A stretch of 64,000 nt of DNA from Reyranella massiliensis 521. Its GTDB lineage: Bacteria > Pseudomonadota > Alphaproteobacteria > Reyranellales > Reyranellaceae. This document shows positions 26,312 through 35,654 of the stretch, in pieces. The stretch covers positions 1 to 64,000 of the forward strand of contig CAMAYC010000008.1 of NCBI GenBank assembly GCA_945862125.1, in the 5' to 3' direction. Position numbers and translations under genes: made by a program. The notes beneath the pieces are model-generated. The model did no database searches, was not told the origin of the DNA, and saw only the letters and a list, made by a program, of their open reading frames with translations. Numbering within the stretch: position 1 is the first letter of the stretch; every line of letters starts with the position of its first letter.

Positions 26312-27598
26312 TTACAGGTACAGCTTCAACCCCTGCTCCAGCGCGTGCAAGGCCAATCCGGCCAGCCCGCCGATCATGGCACCATTGAAGCGGATGTATT
26401 GCAGGTCGCGCCCGACTGTGAGCTCGATGCGGCCGATCAGCACATCGATGTCCCACGACTTCACCTGATCGGCGATGAAACGGCCGACGCCGCTCTTCTG
26501 GCTCTGCACGAAATCCGCCAGCACCCGCACCAAGCCGCGATTGATCTCGGCGCGGATCGCCGGATCGTGAGTGAGTTGGCCGCCGACATCGACCAGCATT
26601 ACCTCGAGTTGTCGACGGACCTGGCTGTCCGAGCCGCGCGCGTCCTGTTCCAGGAAACTGCGCAGGCTCTCCCAGGCGCCTTCCGCGATGGCCGTGATCT
26701 CCGGGCGCGCCAGCAGGTCCCGCTTCAGTCCTTCGGCGCGGCGCGCAAACGATTTGGACGTGCGCAAACGATCGACAAAATTTGTCACAAAACCGTCGAA
26801 CTCCCGACGCAGCGGATGCTTTGGATCGACGCGCGCTTCCTGGATGAAAGCGCTGGTCGATGCCACGATCTTGCGCAGCAGATAGGCGTCGGCCCGGTAG
26901 AGGTTGAACAACGCCGGAAGTTCCTTGCGGATCTTCTCGCGCAATGACGCCAGTGTCTCCTCGTTGGCCAACACCTTCTCAAGGGCGCTCAGGAGCTCGT
27001 CGAGCAGGCGCTGGTGCCGGCCCTTCTCCGTGACCGCGCTCAGCAGGCCCGCAGCGAGTGGCGCCAGTTCCACCCGCTCCAGCTCGGTCATGATGCGCTT
27101 GCCGATGAAACCGCGGAGGCCGGACTGGTCGATGGCCGCCAGGGTCTGCGGCAGGAGTTGCAGGACGAATCGTGCGAGAGCTGCACTGCGTTCGCGGTCG
27201 GACAGCCACTCGGCGACCAGCGCGGCGAAATCGACCTCCCGCAACCGCGCCTCGACCGGCTCCGGCGCCAGGAAATTGGTCTCGATGAAGCCGCCAAGCG
27301 TATCGGCGATGCGCTGGTGGTTGCGCGAAATGATGGCGGTATGCGGGATCGGCAGGCCGAGTGGCCGGCGGAACAGGGCGACCACGGCGTACCAGTCGGC
27401 GAGACCGCCTACGGTCGCGGCGGCTGCGAAGGCCGCAACGTAGCCCCACGCCCAGTGCAGGGGCTCATAGTATCGAGCGACGCCGAACAGGGCCGCCGTG
27501 AAGACCAGCAGGAGTGTCGCCGAGAGCTTGATACGGCGAAGGTCGCGGGCGCGCGCCAGATCGCGCGGATCGACATCGCGGGTCAGCTGCTCGCCCAC
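26312..27598 (-). CDS. DUF445-family membrane protein
   Basis: A 428-residue protein of the DUF445 family (YjiN-like). Two hydrophobic segments near the N-terminus frame GGLADWYAVVALFRRPLG, a family hallmark. A long helical middle follows, then a final hydrophobic segment FNGAMIGGLAGLALHAL. The GTG at 27598 is chosen; it overlaps the P450 gene's end by 16 bp. Family function is unknown. Confidence 0.8.
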   Translation of the reverse strand: MGEQLTRDVDPRDLARARDLRRIKLSATLLLVFTAALFGVARYYEPLHWAWGYVAAFAAAATVGGLADWYAVVALFRRPLGLPIPHTAIISRNHQRIADTLGGFIETNFLAPEPVEARLREVDFAALVAEWLSDRERSAALARFVLQLLPQTLAAIDQSGLRGFIGKRIMTELERVELAPLAAGLLSAVTEKGRHQRLLDELLSALEKVLANEETLASLREKIRKELPALFNLYRADAYLLRKIVASTSAFIQEARVDPKHPLRREFDGFVTNFVDRLRTSKSFARRAEGLKRDLLARPEITAIAEGAWESLRSFLEQDARGSDSQVRRQLEVMLVDVGGQLTHDPAIRAEINRGLVRVLADFVQSQKSGVGRFIADQVKSWDIDVLIGRIELTVGRDLQYIRFNGAMIGGLAGLALHALEQGLKLYL

Positions 27599-30500
27599 AC
27601 GTCCAGCACGTAGCGTCCGTCGGCCGCCAGCTTGACCATCCAGGCCTCGCCCGCCGCCTCGTCGTCGCCCGTCCTGTCGCGATACATCTTCACCAGCGCC
27701 CTTTTCACGTCGGGTTCCATGCGCCCACCGTCGCCGCAAACATAAACGATTGCACCCTTCTCGATCAGCGGCCAAAGCGTCGTGGCCTGTTCCTTCAGGA
27801 GATCCTGCACGTAGGTCTTCTTTCCGTCGTGGCGCGAGAAAGCGACGTGCAGGTCAACGATGCCGGCAGCGGCGTGTTCCTTCAGCTCGTCGGCATAGAT
27901 GAAATCCTGATCGGGGTGGCGGCAGCCGAAGAACAGCATCGCCGGGCCGAGCCGCCGTCCCTGCGCCTTGAGCGCCATCCTTTCGCGCAGGAAGCCACGG
28001 AAGGGGGCGAGCCCCGTTCCCGGGCCGATCATGACGATGGGCGCCGCTGGATCGACAGGCAGCCGGAAGCCCACCTTGGTTTCCTTCACAAACGCCTGCA
28101 CCGTGCTACCGGCGGACTGTCGCGACAGGTGGCTGGAGCAGACGCCATGATAGACGCCACTGCCCGACCGTGCCGGGCCCTCGACGACTGCGACCGTGAC
28201 CGAGCAGCGCGTGCCGTCGGCGATGGGCGACGACGAGATCGAGTAGTAGCGCGGAGTCATCAGCGGCATCATCTCGATGAAGGCCGCGAAGGGCAGCTCA
28301 CAGGCGGGATACTCTTCGAGCAGGTCGAGGACCGACTTGCGCCTGCCCAGGATCTCGCCGCGGAAGTGATCCTCCTCCAGCAGTAACTCCAGCTTCGGCC
28401 GCGTAAAGGGGCAGCGTGTGTTCTGCGCCATCGTCTGGAGCTGCTTGCGCGTCGCGGGGAGCTGCAGCTCGAGATAGTCCGACAACAGGCGATGGACCGA
28501 GATCGCCTCGCCCACCGGCAGCGCGGCGCGACGGCCTTCCGGCGCCGTCAGCAGGACATGCGCGCCGGGCGCGAAGCCGAAACGACGCACCGCGCGCTCG
28601 ACCAGCGCCGCGCCGTTCTGCGGCACGATGCTGAGATGGTCGCCAGCGCGGTAGCTCACGCCGTCGGGCAGCAGCACCTCGATGTGCCGCGTGCTGCGGC
28701 CCGACGTCGCCGTATTCTGCAACTCGCGGTTGGCCAGGACCTGCATCGGCAGCGCGCCATGCCCGCCGATGATCGGGTTGGTCGGCGGCTTGTCGACAGA
28801 CTGGACATGGTAGAGCGGCTCCTGCGCGGCGGCCGTCTCCAGATTGAGCTTGATGCCAAGCTTGTCCGCCACAGCCGGCAGCATCGGCTCGTACCAGGCC
28901 TGGAAATTGCCATCGAGGTCTTCGCGCGCATCACCCTCGCCACGCGCATGAATGCGCTCGGCGCCTCGCGAAGCCATCAGCTCCTCGATCTGGCGCGGGA
29001 TCGACTGGTAGGTCGAGGCCCAGTCGCGGTTGCCGCAACCAAAGACCGTAAAGCGGACGCCCTTCAGCGCGTCAGCCGGCGCCTGCTGCAACGCCTTGAT
29101 GAACTGGCCGGCATTGTCCGGCGGCCCGCCATTGTAGGACGCGCAGACGATGGCGACGGCGCCCTCAGTTGGCAACTTGCCCGCCATGTCATCGAGGCTC
29201 GAGAGCGTGGTGGCGAATCCCGCCGCCTCGGCATCCTCCGCAATCGAGCGCGCAAGTTCCTCGGCCGTGCCCATGTTCGAGCCGAACAGGACGGCGAGCC
29301 TGCCGCCGTGGCTGGCACCCGCCTTCTTTGGCGCCTTGCGGGGCGCAGGCTTTGCCGTCACGACCGACACGCCGCTGCCGCGCACCACGTCGGGCCGAAG
29401 CCGGACGCGCATCACGAGCCCTTCCGGCTTGATGGTGAGCGACTCCTTGATCTTGAGCTGGTAGCGCGTGTGATCGATCAGACGGAAGCGCTGCAGGATC
29501 ATGCCGATGACCAGCGTCGCCTCGGTCATGGCGAACTGGCGGCCGATACAGGCGCGCTGGCCGTTGCCGAACGGCTTGTAGGCGTGCGGCGGCATCTTGG
29601 CCTCGCGCTCGGGCGCGAAGTTGTCGGGATTGAACACCTCGGCCTGCGGTCCCCACACCGACTTGTCGCGATGGAGCATGGCCGTCAATACGGTGACGAA
29701 GGTGCGCTTCCTGAGCTTGTATTTCTCGCCGATCGTTTCGTTCTGGTAGGGGTAGAGGCCGAATGCCGGCGCGGTCGGCCACAGCCGCAGCGACTCCTTC
29801 AGTATCTGGCCGATATAGACGAGCTGGTTGACCTGTTGCGCGGTGGGCTTGGCGTTGACGTCGCGGCCCAGCACGCGGTCGACCTCCTCGTAGGCCTTCT
29901 GCAGCACATGGGGGTTGTTGAGCAGGAAGTAGACGGCGAAGGACAACATGCCGCTCGTGGTCTCATGACCGGCGATCAGGAAGGTGTTCATCTGATAGCG
30001 GATATTGACGTCGTCCAGGCGCTCGCCACTCTGCTTGTCGATGCCCGCCAGCATGAAGCCCAGCAGGTCGGGCTTGGCTTCGTCATCCGCGGGAATCTCG
30101 CGCCGCTCCTTGATGATGCGGTCGGCGATGCCGTTCATGAAGCCGACATCCTCCACGAGCTTCTTGCGGCTCTTGCGCTGGGTGATGTCCTCCAGCGGCA
30201 GGCCGCGCATCTTCATTACCGCTTCGAGCGCGCGGACCAGCGACTCGACATAGGGATGGTTGTCGCTGCGATAGAACGAGTTGAAGCGGTAGTTGAAACC
30301 GCACAGGCCGATCGTGTCGAGCGTGAGCGCGGTCATGTCGCGCACCACGTCGATCTCCTCGTCGGCGTTCAGCCGTTCCCATTTGGTGACGAGCTGATCG
30401 GCGATGTCGAGCATGCCCTCGTGATAGGTCTGCATCATGCGATGCGCGAAAGTCGGCAGCAGGATGTTGTGCGCCTTCTGCCAGTTGGGCTCCTGCGTCT

Positions 30501-30780
30501 CGGCGGTGAAAAGCGCATCGCCGCCCAGCATGCGCACGCGGCGGAGCGAGCCGCGGACCGCCTTGTCGAAGCGCTTCTCGTCGCAGAGCTCGGCGACCAG
30601 GTCGGCACCGGACACGACGACGAGCGGCGTGCCCATCATGTCGAGCCAGAAGATCGGCCCCTGCTCGCGCGCGATCCGCATCAGATCCTGAACCGGCGCG
30701 CCGCCATCGACGGTGAGCATGTTGCCGAGCAGCGGAGTGCGCGGCGGATGTGGAATCGGGTGCAGTTTATTGCGCGCCAT
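27583..30780 (-). CDS. Self-sufficient cytochrome P450:NADPH-P450 reductase fusion, CYP102 type
   Basis: A 1065-residue fusion close to P450 BM3 (CYP102A1) in domain order. The P450 domain (1 to about 470) has AGHETTSG at 270-277, ExxR at 329-332, Phe91 (BM3 Phe87) and the haem ligand Cys411 in FGNGQRACIG. The reductase has FMN motif FGSNMGTAEE near 500, FAD motif RYYSISSSP and NADPH motif GPGTGLAPFRGF. It hydroxylates or epoxidises long-chain substrates. BM3's carboxylate anchors Arg47 and Tyr51 align with Thr51 and Val55, so a fatty-acid carboxylate may not be the ligand. It is followed with overlap by DUF445. Confidence 0.95.
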   Translation of the reverse strand: MARNKLHPIPHPPRTPLLGNMLTVDGGAPVQDLMRIAREQGPIFWLDMMGTPLVVVSGADLVAELCDEKRFDKAVRGSLRRVRMLGGDALFTAETQEPNWQKAHNILLPTFAHRMMQTYHEGMLDIADQLVTKWERLNADEEIDVVRDMTALTLDTIGLCGFNYRFNSFYRSDNHPYVESLVRALEAVMKMRGLPLEDITQRKSRKKLVEDVGFMNGIADRIIKERREIPADDEAKPDLLGFMLAGIDKQSGERLDDVNIRYQMNTFLIAGHETTSGMLSFAVYFLLNNPHVLQKAYEEVDRVLGRDVNAKPTAQQVNQLVYIGQILKESLRLWPTAPAFGLYPYQNETIGEKYKLRKRTFVTVLTAMLHRDKSVWGPQAEVFNPDNFAPEREAKMPPHAYKPFGNGQRACIGRQFAMTEATLVIGMILQRFRLIDHTRYQLKIKESLTIKPEGLVMRVRLRPDVVRGSGVSVVTAKPAPRKAPKKAGASHGGRLAVLFGSNMGTAEELARSIAEDAEAAGFATTLSSLDDMAGKLPTEGAVAIVCASYNGGPPDNAGQFIKALQQAPADALKGVRFTVFGCGNRDWASTYQSIPRQIEELMASRGAERIHARGEGDAREDLDGNFQAWYEPMLPAVADKLGIKLNLETAAAQEPLYHVQSVDKPPTNPIIGGHGALPMQVLANRELQNTATSGRSTRHIEVLLPDGVSYRAGDHLSIVPQNGAALVERAVRRFGFAPGAHVLLTAPEGRRAALPVGEAISVHRLLSDYLELQLPATRKQLQTMAQNTRCPFTRPKLELLLEEDHFRGEILGRRKSVLDLLEEYPACELPFAAFIEMMPLMTPRYYSISSSPIADGTRCSVTVAVVEGPARSGSGVYHGVCSSHLSRQSAGSTVQAFVKETKVGFRLPVDPAAPIVMIGPGTGLAPFRGFLRERMALKAQGRRLGPAMLFFGCRHPDQDFIYADELKEHAAAGIVDLHVAFSRHDGKKTYVQDLLKEQATTLWPLIEKGAIVYVCGDGGRMEPDVKRALVKMYRDRTGDDEAAGEAWMVKLAADGRYVLDVWASS

Positions 30781-30834
30781 GAACCGGCCGTCCTCCCTGT
30801 CTTGCCTCCTTATAGCAGGGGCTTCAGCGACAGG

Positions 30835-31491
30835 TCAGCGGGCCGCCCGAGCGGCGCGGGCGCGGCCCGTCGAGGCCGATCCGGGGCCTTTGTTGAGGCG
30901 CGCGAACATGCCGGCAAACGCGATGTCGTCGGCCTCGAGGGTCGGAAAAGCTGTCAGCATCTTCTTGGGCTCGGCGCCCCGGGCCAGGAGCGCTCCAACC
31001 AGTCGCACCCGGATCGCCGAGTCCTTGAACAGCATGTCGCCCGCCGGGCCGCCGGTGTCGCTCTCGATCCGCTCGCGTCCGCGCACGAAGACCCTCAGAC
31101 GCTCGATTGCGTCGCGCTCGGCGGCGCCAACATCAAGACTCACCATGCCCTTGGAAATAGTGTCGCCCTTGCGGGTCCAGCCCTCGGCGCCAGGCCAGCC
31201 CTCGGCCAGCATGCGCGACAGGGCATTGCGGTCCTTGGGGGTGAGCTGGACCGGCAGCAGGCGAATCAGGCGAAGGTAGATGACGCCGCGCGCGCTGATC
31301 GCCACCCTCGACCTGTCATCCAGTTCGACGCGAAAAAGGTCGACATAGATTTCGTTGCGTACGGTCTTGTCGGCGATGTCGGCAATGGCTGCCGCTTCCT
31401 TGATCGAAAAGGTCTCGTCCTCGAGGCCGTGCGGCAGTCGCCGGCGGCGGGGTTCCTTCGACTGTCCCTTGGGTTTCTTCTTCGCCATCAT
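30835..31491 (-). CDS. Protein with HTH-like N-terminus and DUF433-like C-terminus
   Basis: A 218-residue protein. The N-terminal part (FSIKEAAAIADIADKTVRNEI) looks like a MerR-type helix-turn-helix, and the C-terminal part (IRVRLVGALLARGAEPKKML, then FPTLEADDI) matches the DUF433/VapB45 antitoxin pattern. DUF433 antitoxins usually have a PIN or similar toxin next to them; none is visible here. It may be a regulator or a solitary antitoxin-like protein. Confidence 0.55.
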   Translation of the reverse strand: MMAKKKPKGQSKEPRRRRLPHGLEDETFSIKEAAAIADIADKTVRNEIYVDLFRVELDDRSRVAISARGVIYLRLIRLLPVQLTPKDRNALSRMLAEGWPGAEGWTRKGDTISKGMVSLDVGAAERDAIERLRVFVRGRERIESDTGGPAGDMLFKDSAIRVRLVGALLARGAEPKKMLTAFPTLEADDIAFAGMFARLNKGPGSASTGRARAARAAR

Positions 31492-31574
31492 TCGTCATGC
31501 CTTCCGCTCCGCAACACTAGCCGCCGGCCTTTTTGCCGTATAGTGGGCCCACACACTCTCCTGGGGAGGAAACG

Positions 31575-32465
31575 ATGAAGGTCGGGTATATCGGCGTCGG
31601 CAACATGGGAGGCCCCATGTGCCGCAATATCATCAAGAAGAGCAATCACGCCGTGACCGTGTTCGACCTGAACCCGGCCGCGGTGAAGACCTGCACAGAT
31701 CTGGGAGCCACGGCGGCCAAGTCGGTGGCCGAGGCGACCAAGGGCGCCGACATCGTGATGACGTCGCTGCCCATGCCGAAGGACGTCGAGGCGGTGGCTC
31801 TCGGCGACAGCGGCATCCTGGCCAACATCGGCAAGGGCCAGACCTACATCGACCTCAGCACCAACGCGCCCTCGATGGTCAAGAAGCTGGGCGCCGCCTT
31901 CGCGGCCAAGGGCATCGCCATGCTCGACGCCCCGGTGAGCGGCGGCACCACCGGCGCGGAGGCTGCCACCATCGCCATCATGGTGGGCGGCGACAAGAAG
32001 GTATTCGACGATGCGCTGCCGGTGCTGCAATCGTTCAGCGCCAAGGTGATCCACATGGGACCGCTCGGCAGCGGCACGGTGGCCAAGCTCTGCAACAACA
32101 TGTTGTCATTCTGCAACATGGCGGCCCTCTGCGAGAGCATGATGCTCGGCGCCACCTATGGCCTCGACCCCGAGAAGCTGCTGCATGTCATCGAGAATTC
32201 GAGCGGCAACTCCAACGCCATCAAGAACTTCACGGCGCGCGCGCTGGTCGGTCACTATTCTCCGCCTTCGTTCGCCCTCGACCTCGCCTACAAGGACCTG
32301 CACCTGGCGCTCGAGCTGGGCGACGAACTCGGCGTGCCGCTGCAGCAAGGTGCCGCGACGCACAATCTGCAGCGCCTCGCCAAGGGCATGGGTTGGGGAC
32401 CGGACGACAGCTCCTCCGTGCTCCGTGTCTACGAGACGATGCTGCGCCGCAAGGTCAAGCCGTGA
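31575..32465 (+). CDS. NAD(P)-dependent beta-hydroxyacid dehydrogenase (3-hydroxyisobutyrate dehydrogenase family)
   Basis: A 296-residue beta-hydroxyacid dehydrogenase. The Rossmann motif is GYIGVGNMGGPM at the N-terminus, the substrate-binding motif is DAPVSGGTTGAE, and the catalytic lysine region is GSGTVAKLCNNM. Members reduce tartronate semialdehyde or oxidise 3-hydroxyisobutyrate and related acids; the exact one cannot be chosen. GGGGAGGAAACG precedes the ATG at 31575, which is preferred to the longer frame. Confidence 0.88.
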   Translation: MKVGYIGVGNMGGPMCRNIIKKSNHAVTVFDLNPAAVKTCTDLGATAAKSVAEATKGADIVMTSLPMPKDVEAVALGDSGILANIGKGQTYIDLSTNAPSMVKKLGAAFAAKGIAMLDAPVSGGTTGAEAATIAIMVGGDKKVFDDALPVLQSFSAKVIHMGPLGSGTVAKLCNNMLSFCNMAALCESMMLGATYGLDPEKLLHVIENSSGNSNAIKNFTARALVGHYSPPSFALDLAYKDLHLALELGDELGVPLQQGAATHNLQRLAKGMGWGPDDSSSVLRVYETMLRRKVKP

Positions 32466-32469
32466 CCCC

Positions 32470-33033
32470 ATGACAACCCGGCGCGCGATCGTCACCTCGC
32501 TGGCGGGCCTTCTGCTCGCCGGCGACGGTCGCGCCCAAGCGGGACCTTGGGCCGGCCTGCGCGCGCCTGGACATTTCGCCCTGATCCGTCATGCGCTGGC
32601 ACCGGGCACCTACGATCCGCCGGGCTACCGGCTCGACGATTGCTCGACCCAGCGCAATCTCTCGGATGAAGGCCGCGCGCAGGCGGTTCGCATCGGCGAT
32701 CTCTTTCGAGCCAACGGCATCGCGACGGCCCGAGTCTATTCCAGCCAGTGGTGCCGCTGTCTCGAGACCGCGTCCTTGCTGAAGCTGGGCAATGTCAGCC
32801 CTCAGCCGCTGCTGAACTCCTTTGCCCAGGACCGCGAGCGGGCGGTTCAGCAAACCGCGGCGGTGCGGCCGTGGATTGCCCAATTGGACCTCACCGGGCC
32901 GACGGTGATGGTGACTCACCAGGTGGTGATCACCGCGTTGAGCGAGATCTTTCCCGGCAGCGGCGAGATCGTGGTCATGCGCCGCGAAGCCGACGGCCGC
33001 CTCACGGTCACGGGCCGTCTACCGACGGCCTGA
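32470..33033 (+). CDS. Exported histidine phosphatase-family protein
   Basis: A 187-residue histidine phosphatase (phosphoglycerate mutase-like). A signal peptide of about 24 residues ends GRAQA. The catalytic motif is LIRHA, the second histidine is in MVTHQ, and the middle has SDEGRAQAVRIGDLF and YSSQWCRCLETA. It probably dephosphorylates a periplasmic substrate. It begins 4 bp after the dehydrogenase stop. Confidence 0.85.
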   Translation: MTTRRAIVTSLAGLLLAGDGRAQAGPWAGLRAPGHFALIRHALAPGTYDPPGYRLDDCSTQRNLSDEGRAQAVRIGDLFRANGIATARVYSSQWCRCLETASLLKLGNVSPQPLLNSFAQDRERAVQQTAAVRPWIAQLDLTGPTVMVTHQVVITALSEIFPGSGEIVVMRREADGRLTVTGRLPTA

Positions 33034-33630
33034 TCCGGCGAGATGCGACGCGATCAGCGCCGCGACTTGATCCGGATGAGTGGCCGCGACGTCATGATCG
33101 CCGCCGGGCACGATTTCGAGATCGGCGTTCGGGATCCGCGCTTCGAGATGCCGGCCGACCGCGACCGGACTGATGGGATCGGCATCGCCCCAGATCAGGA
33201 GCGTTGGCGCCGCGATCTTCTCGACGGGTAAAGGCGGCGAGGCGGTGCCGGCGGTGATCCAGGACGCTGCATTCGGAAACGACTTACGATAATCCGCACG
33301 CCAGTCGGCGGCGCCGAGGCCGGCCATGTCGACGCCACCTGATGTGACGCAGAGCACCAGCCGGCGGACGAGATCCGGCCGGGCAAGCGCGACACGCACG
33401 GCGATGACGCCGCCCATGGACTGCGCCACCAGATCGACCGGGCCATCGATCCGCGCCGTGACCAATTGCACGAGGTCGTCGATGCCCTTGATCGCAGGGT
33501 CGTGCAGTTGATCGCCGAGGCCCGGCCAACCGAAGTAATGTTTCGACCACGCGGCCGGCAGTCGATCGCCGGCCGGCTTCCAGAAACCGGACGAGCCGCC
33601 AGCGCCGGGCAGGAACAGGAGTTTCGCCAT
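33019..33630 (-). CDS. Alpha/beta hydrolase
   Basis: A 203-residue alpha/beta hydrolase: oxyanion region FLPGAGGSSGFW, nucleophile elbow AQSMGG, acid in WGDADPISP, histidine in PGGDHDVAA. It overlaps the convergent phosphatase gene by 15 bp at its 3' end. It follows the GST gene by 2 bp and is probably co-transcribed with it. The substrate is unknown. Confidence 0.85.
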   Translation of the reverse strand: MAKLLFLPGAGGSSGFWKPAGDRLPAAWSKHYFGWPGLGDQLHDPAIKGIDDLVQLVTARIDGPVDLVAQSMGGVIAVRVALARPDLVRRLVLCVTSGGVDMAGLGAADWRADYRKSFPNAASWITAGTASPPLPVEKIAAPTLLIWGDADPISPVAVGRHLEARIPNADLEIVPGGDHDVAATHPDQVAALIASHLAGSGRR

Positions 33631-33632
33631 GG

Positions 33633-34292
33633 TCAGGCGCTGATCCTTTCCAGGAACGGTGGCAGCTTGCGGCCGATCGACAGGAGATAGCGGCCCATGG
33701 CGCCCGCGACCTGGCGGACCGGCGGACGCACGCCCATGCGCTCGCGCCATTTCTGCAGGTTGGGATGGGCATCGGTCATCGGCGTGCCCATGCGCTCGCC
33801 GAAAAGCTGCGCCATGTAGAAGGCGATATCGGCGTAGGAATAGCCGCCGCCGAGCCACTCCCTGTTGCCCAGGGTGCGTTCCATCTCGTCGTAGAAGCGC
33901 GCCGTGGCCTCGTGGGCGCCCGGTGCCTTGGGGTCGCTCATCAGGCGGACGACGTGCGGGAAATAGACCTCGTCGGACTTGTGCTCGAGCAGTCGCGCGC
34001 GGGCGCGCGCTTTCGGATCGGCAGGCCACAGCGCAGGCTCGGGCTTCAGGCTTTCGACGTACTCGAAGATCTGGGTCGAATCGAAGAGTTCGAGGTCACC
34101 CCCGGGGCCATCATCGACGAGCACCGGCACCTGGCGCTTGGGATTGATGCGCACGACCTCGGGATGCTTGGGCTCGTACAGCACCTTCATCTCGAAAGGC
34201 ACCATCTCGAGATCGAAGGCGATGCCCTTCTCGCGAAGGGCAATCTCGGCCTTGGCGCCGAACATGCTGAGCGGTCCGGAATAGAGTTTCAT
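33633..34292 (-). CDS. Glutathione S-transferase family protein
   Basis: A 219-residue GST. The N-terminal thioredoxin fold has MKLYSGPLSMFGAKAEIAL, NPKRQVPVLVDD and the gamma-Glu-binding LFDSTQIFEYV; the C-terminal helical domain has YSYADIAFYMAQ. It probably conjugates glutathione to an electrophile. It lies 9 bp after the NRAMP gene and directly before a hydrolase gene. Confidence 0.88.
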   Translation of the reverse strand: MKLYSGPLSMFGAKAEIALREKGIAFDLEMVPFEMKVLYEPKHPEVVRINPKRQVPVLVDDGPGGDLELFDSTQIFEYVESLKPEPALWPADPKARARARLLEHKSDEVYFPHVVRLMSDPKAPGAHEATARFYDEMERTLGNREWLGGGYSYADIAFYMAQLFGERMGTPMTDAHPNLQKWRERMGVRPPVRQVAGAMGRYLLSIGRKLPPFLERISA

Positions 34293-34301
34293 CGGGCCAT
34301 C

Positions 34302-35654
34302 CTACATCATCACGAACATGGCGACTGCCGCCGCCGCCATCACCGCCGTCGTCAGCCATCCCAGGATCAACTGCCAAGGCCTGGCGGTGAAGGCGCCCAT
34401 CTCGCTCGGCCGCGACGCCACGATCAGCATCGCCGCCATGATGGGCACGGTGATGATCCCGTTCAGCACCGCGCTCCAGAACAGCGCCTTGATGGGATCG
34501 AGCGGCGAGAAATCGACGGCGACGCCCAGCACGATGGCGAGGCCGATGATGGCGTAGAACGGCATCGCCTCGCGCGGCGTTCGTTCGAGCCCGATCCTCC
34601 AGCCCCTCGCCTCGCCCACGGCATAGGCCGCCGAGCCCGCCAGCACGGGCACCGCGAGCAGGCCGGTGCCGATGATGCCGAGGCTGAACAGGAGGAACGC
34701 CCATTCGCCGGCGATCGGTTTCAGCGCCGCCGCCGCCTGGCTCGACGTCTTGATGTCGGTCTCGCCGGCCACGTTCAGGGTCACGGCCGTGGTCAGCACG
34801 ATGAAGAAGGCGACCAGGCTGCAGAAGCCCATACCGGCCCACGTTTCCCACACGATCCGGCCGAGCTCGCGCGGGGCCTGTTCCGGATGCTCGAGCAGCG
34901 GTCCGGCCTCGGGGTCGGCCTCCTCGTCCTCGACCTCCTGCGAACTCTGCCAGAAGAACAGGTAGGGGCTGATGGTGGTGCCGAAGATGGCGAGGATCAT
35001 GGTGAGCGATTCCCCCGACAGGGCAAAGCGTGGCACGACCGAGCCGATCGCCACCTCGCGCCAGTCGATCTGCACGGTGAAGACCACGCCGACATAGGCG
35101 AACAGCGAGAAGGTCAGCCACTTCAGGAAGCCGACATAGCGGTGATAGGGCACGAACACGACCGCGAGCAGCGAGAAGATGGCGAAGCCGATCGTATAGA
35201 CGTGCGCGCCGCCGCCCGCGACCAGATGCGCCGCCGCGCCCATGGCGGCGAGGTCGGCACCGATATTGACCGTGTTGGCGACGAACAGGAGCGCCACCAG
35301 GATCCCGACGACGGGCCTGGGGAAGACGCGCGACATGTTGGCGGCAAGCCCGTGCCCGGTGACACGGCCGATGCGGGCGCTGACCGACTGCACGGCGACG
35401 ACCAGCGGCAGGATCAGCACGACGGTCCACATCAGCCCGACGCCGAACTGCGCGCCCGCCTGTGAATGGGTGGCAATGCCGCTCGGATCGTCGTCGGCCG
35501 CGCCGGTGACGATCCCCGGCCCCAGCCGCTTGAACAGCTGCCTCAACAGCAGCCTGTCGGCGAGGCCGCTCAACGGAGCGGCCGCGGTCCGTCGCAGTTC
35601 CCGGCGTAGCTCAGATGCGCGATCAGCATGACTGTCCCTCCTTGAGGTGGCCAT
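34302..35654 (-). CDS. Divergent NRAMP-family divalent metal transporter
   Basis: A 450-residue polytopic membrane protein of the NRAMP (SLC11) family. The TM1 metal site DPGN is replaced by DPSG (Asp56-Gly59), and the TM6 MPH element reads SPY, so the conserved metal-binding methionine is missing. That change is seen in NRAMP-related magnesium transporters, so Mg2+ or another hard cation may be carried rather than Mn2+/Fe2+. The ATG at 35654 overlaps the preceding gene by 32 bp; a later start is possible. A GST gene follows. Confidence 0.8.
   Translation of the reverse strand: MATSRRDSHADRASELRRELRRTAAAPLSGLADRLLLRQLFKRLGPGIVTGAADDDPSGIATHSQAGAQFGVGLMWTVVLILPLVVAVQSVSARIGRVTGHGLAANMSRVFPRPVVGILVALLFVANTVNIGADLAAMGAAAHLVAGGGAHVYTIGFAIFSLLAVVFVPYHRYVGFLKWLTFSLFAYVGVVFTVQIDWREVAIGSVVPRFALSGESLTMILAIFGTTISPYLFFWQSSQEVEDEEADPEAGPLLEHPEQAPRELGRIVWETWAGMGFCSLVAFFIVLTTAVTLNVAGETDIKTSSQAAAALKPIAGEWAFLLFSLGIIGTGLLAVPVLAGSAAYAVGEARGWRIGLERTPREAMPFYAIIGLAIVLGVAVDFSPLDPIKALFWSAVLNGIITVPIMAAMLIVASRPSEMGAFTARPWQLILGWLTTAVMAAAAVAMFVMM

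Noticed and set aside
30835-31491. Toxin-antitoxin pair
   Set aside because: The DUF433-like protein has antitoxin features, but neighbours on both sides are a P450 and a dehydrogenase, not a toxin.
28492-31578. 1028-codon plus-strand open frame
   Set aside because: It is antisense to the P450 fusion, which has full family motifs. Its composition (Arg, His, Ala-rich, no domain) is that of a shadow frame in GC-rich DNA.
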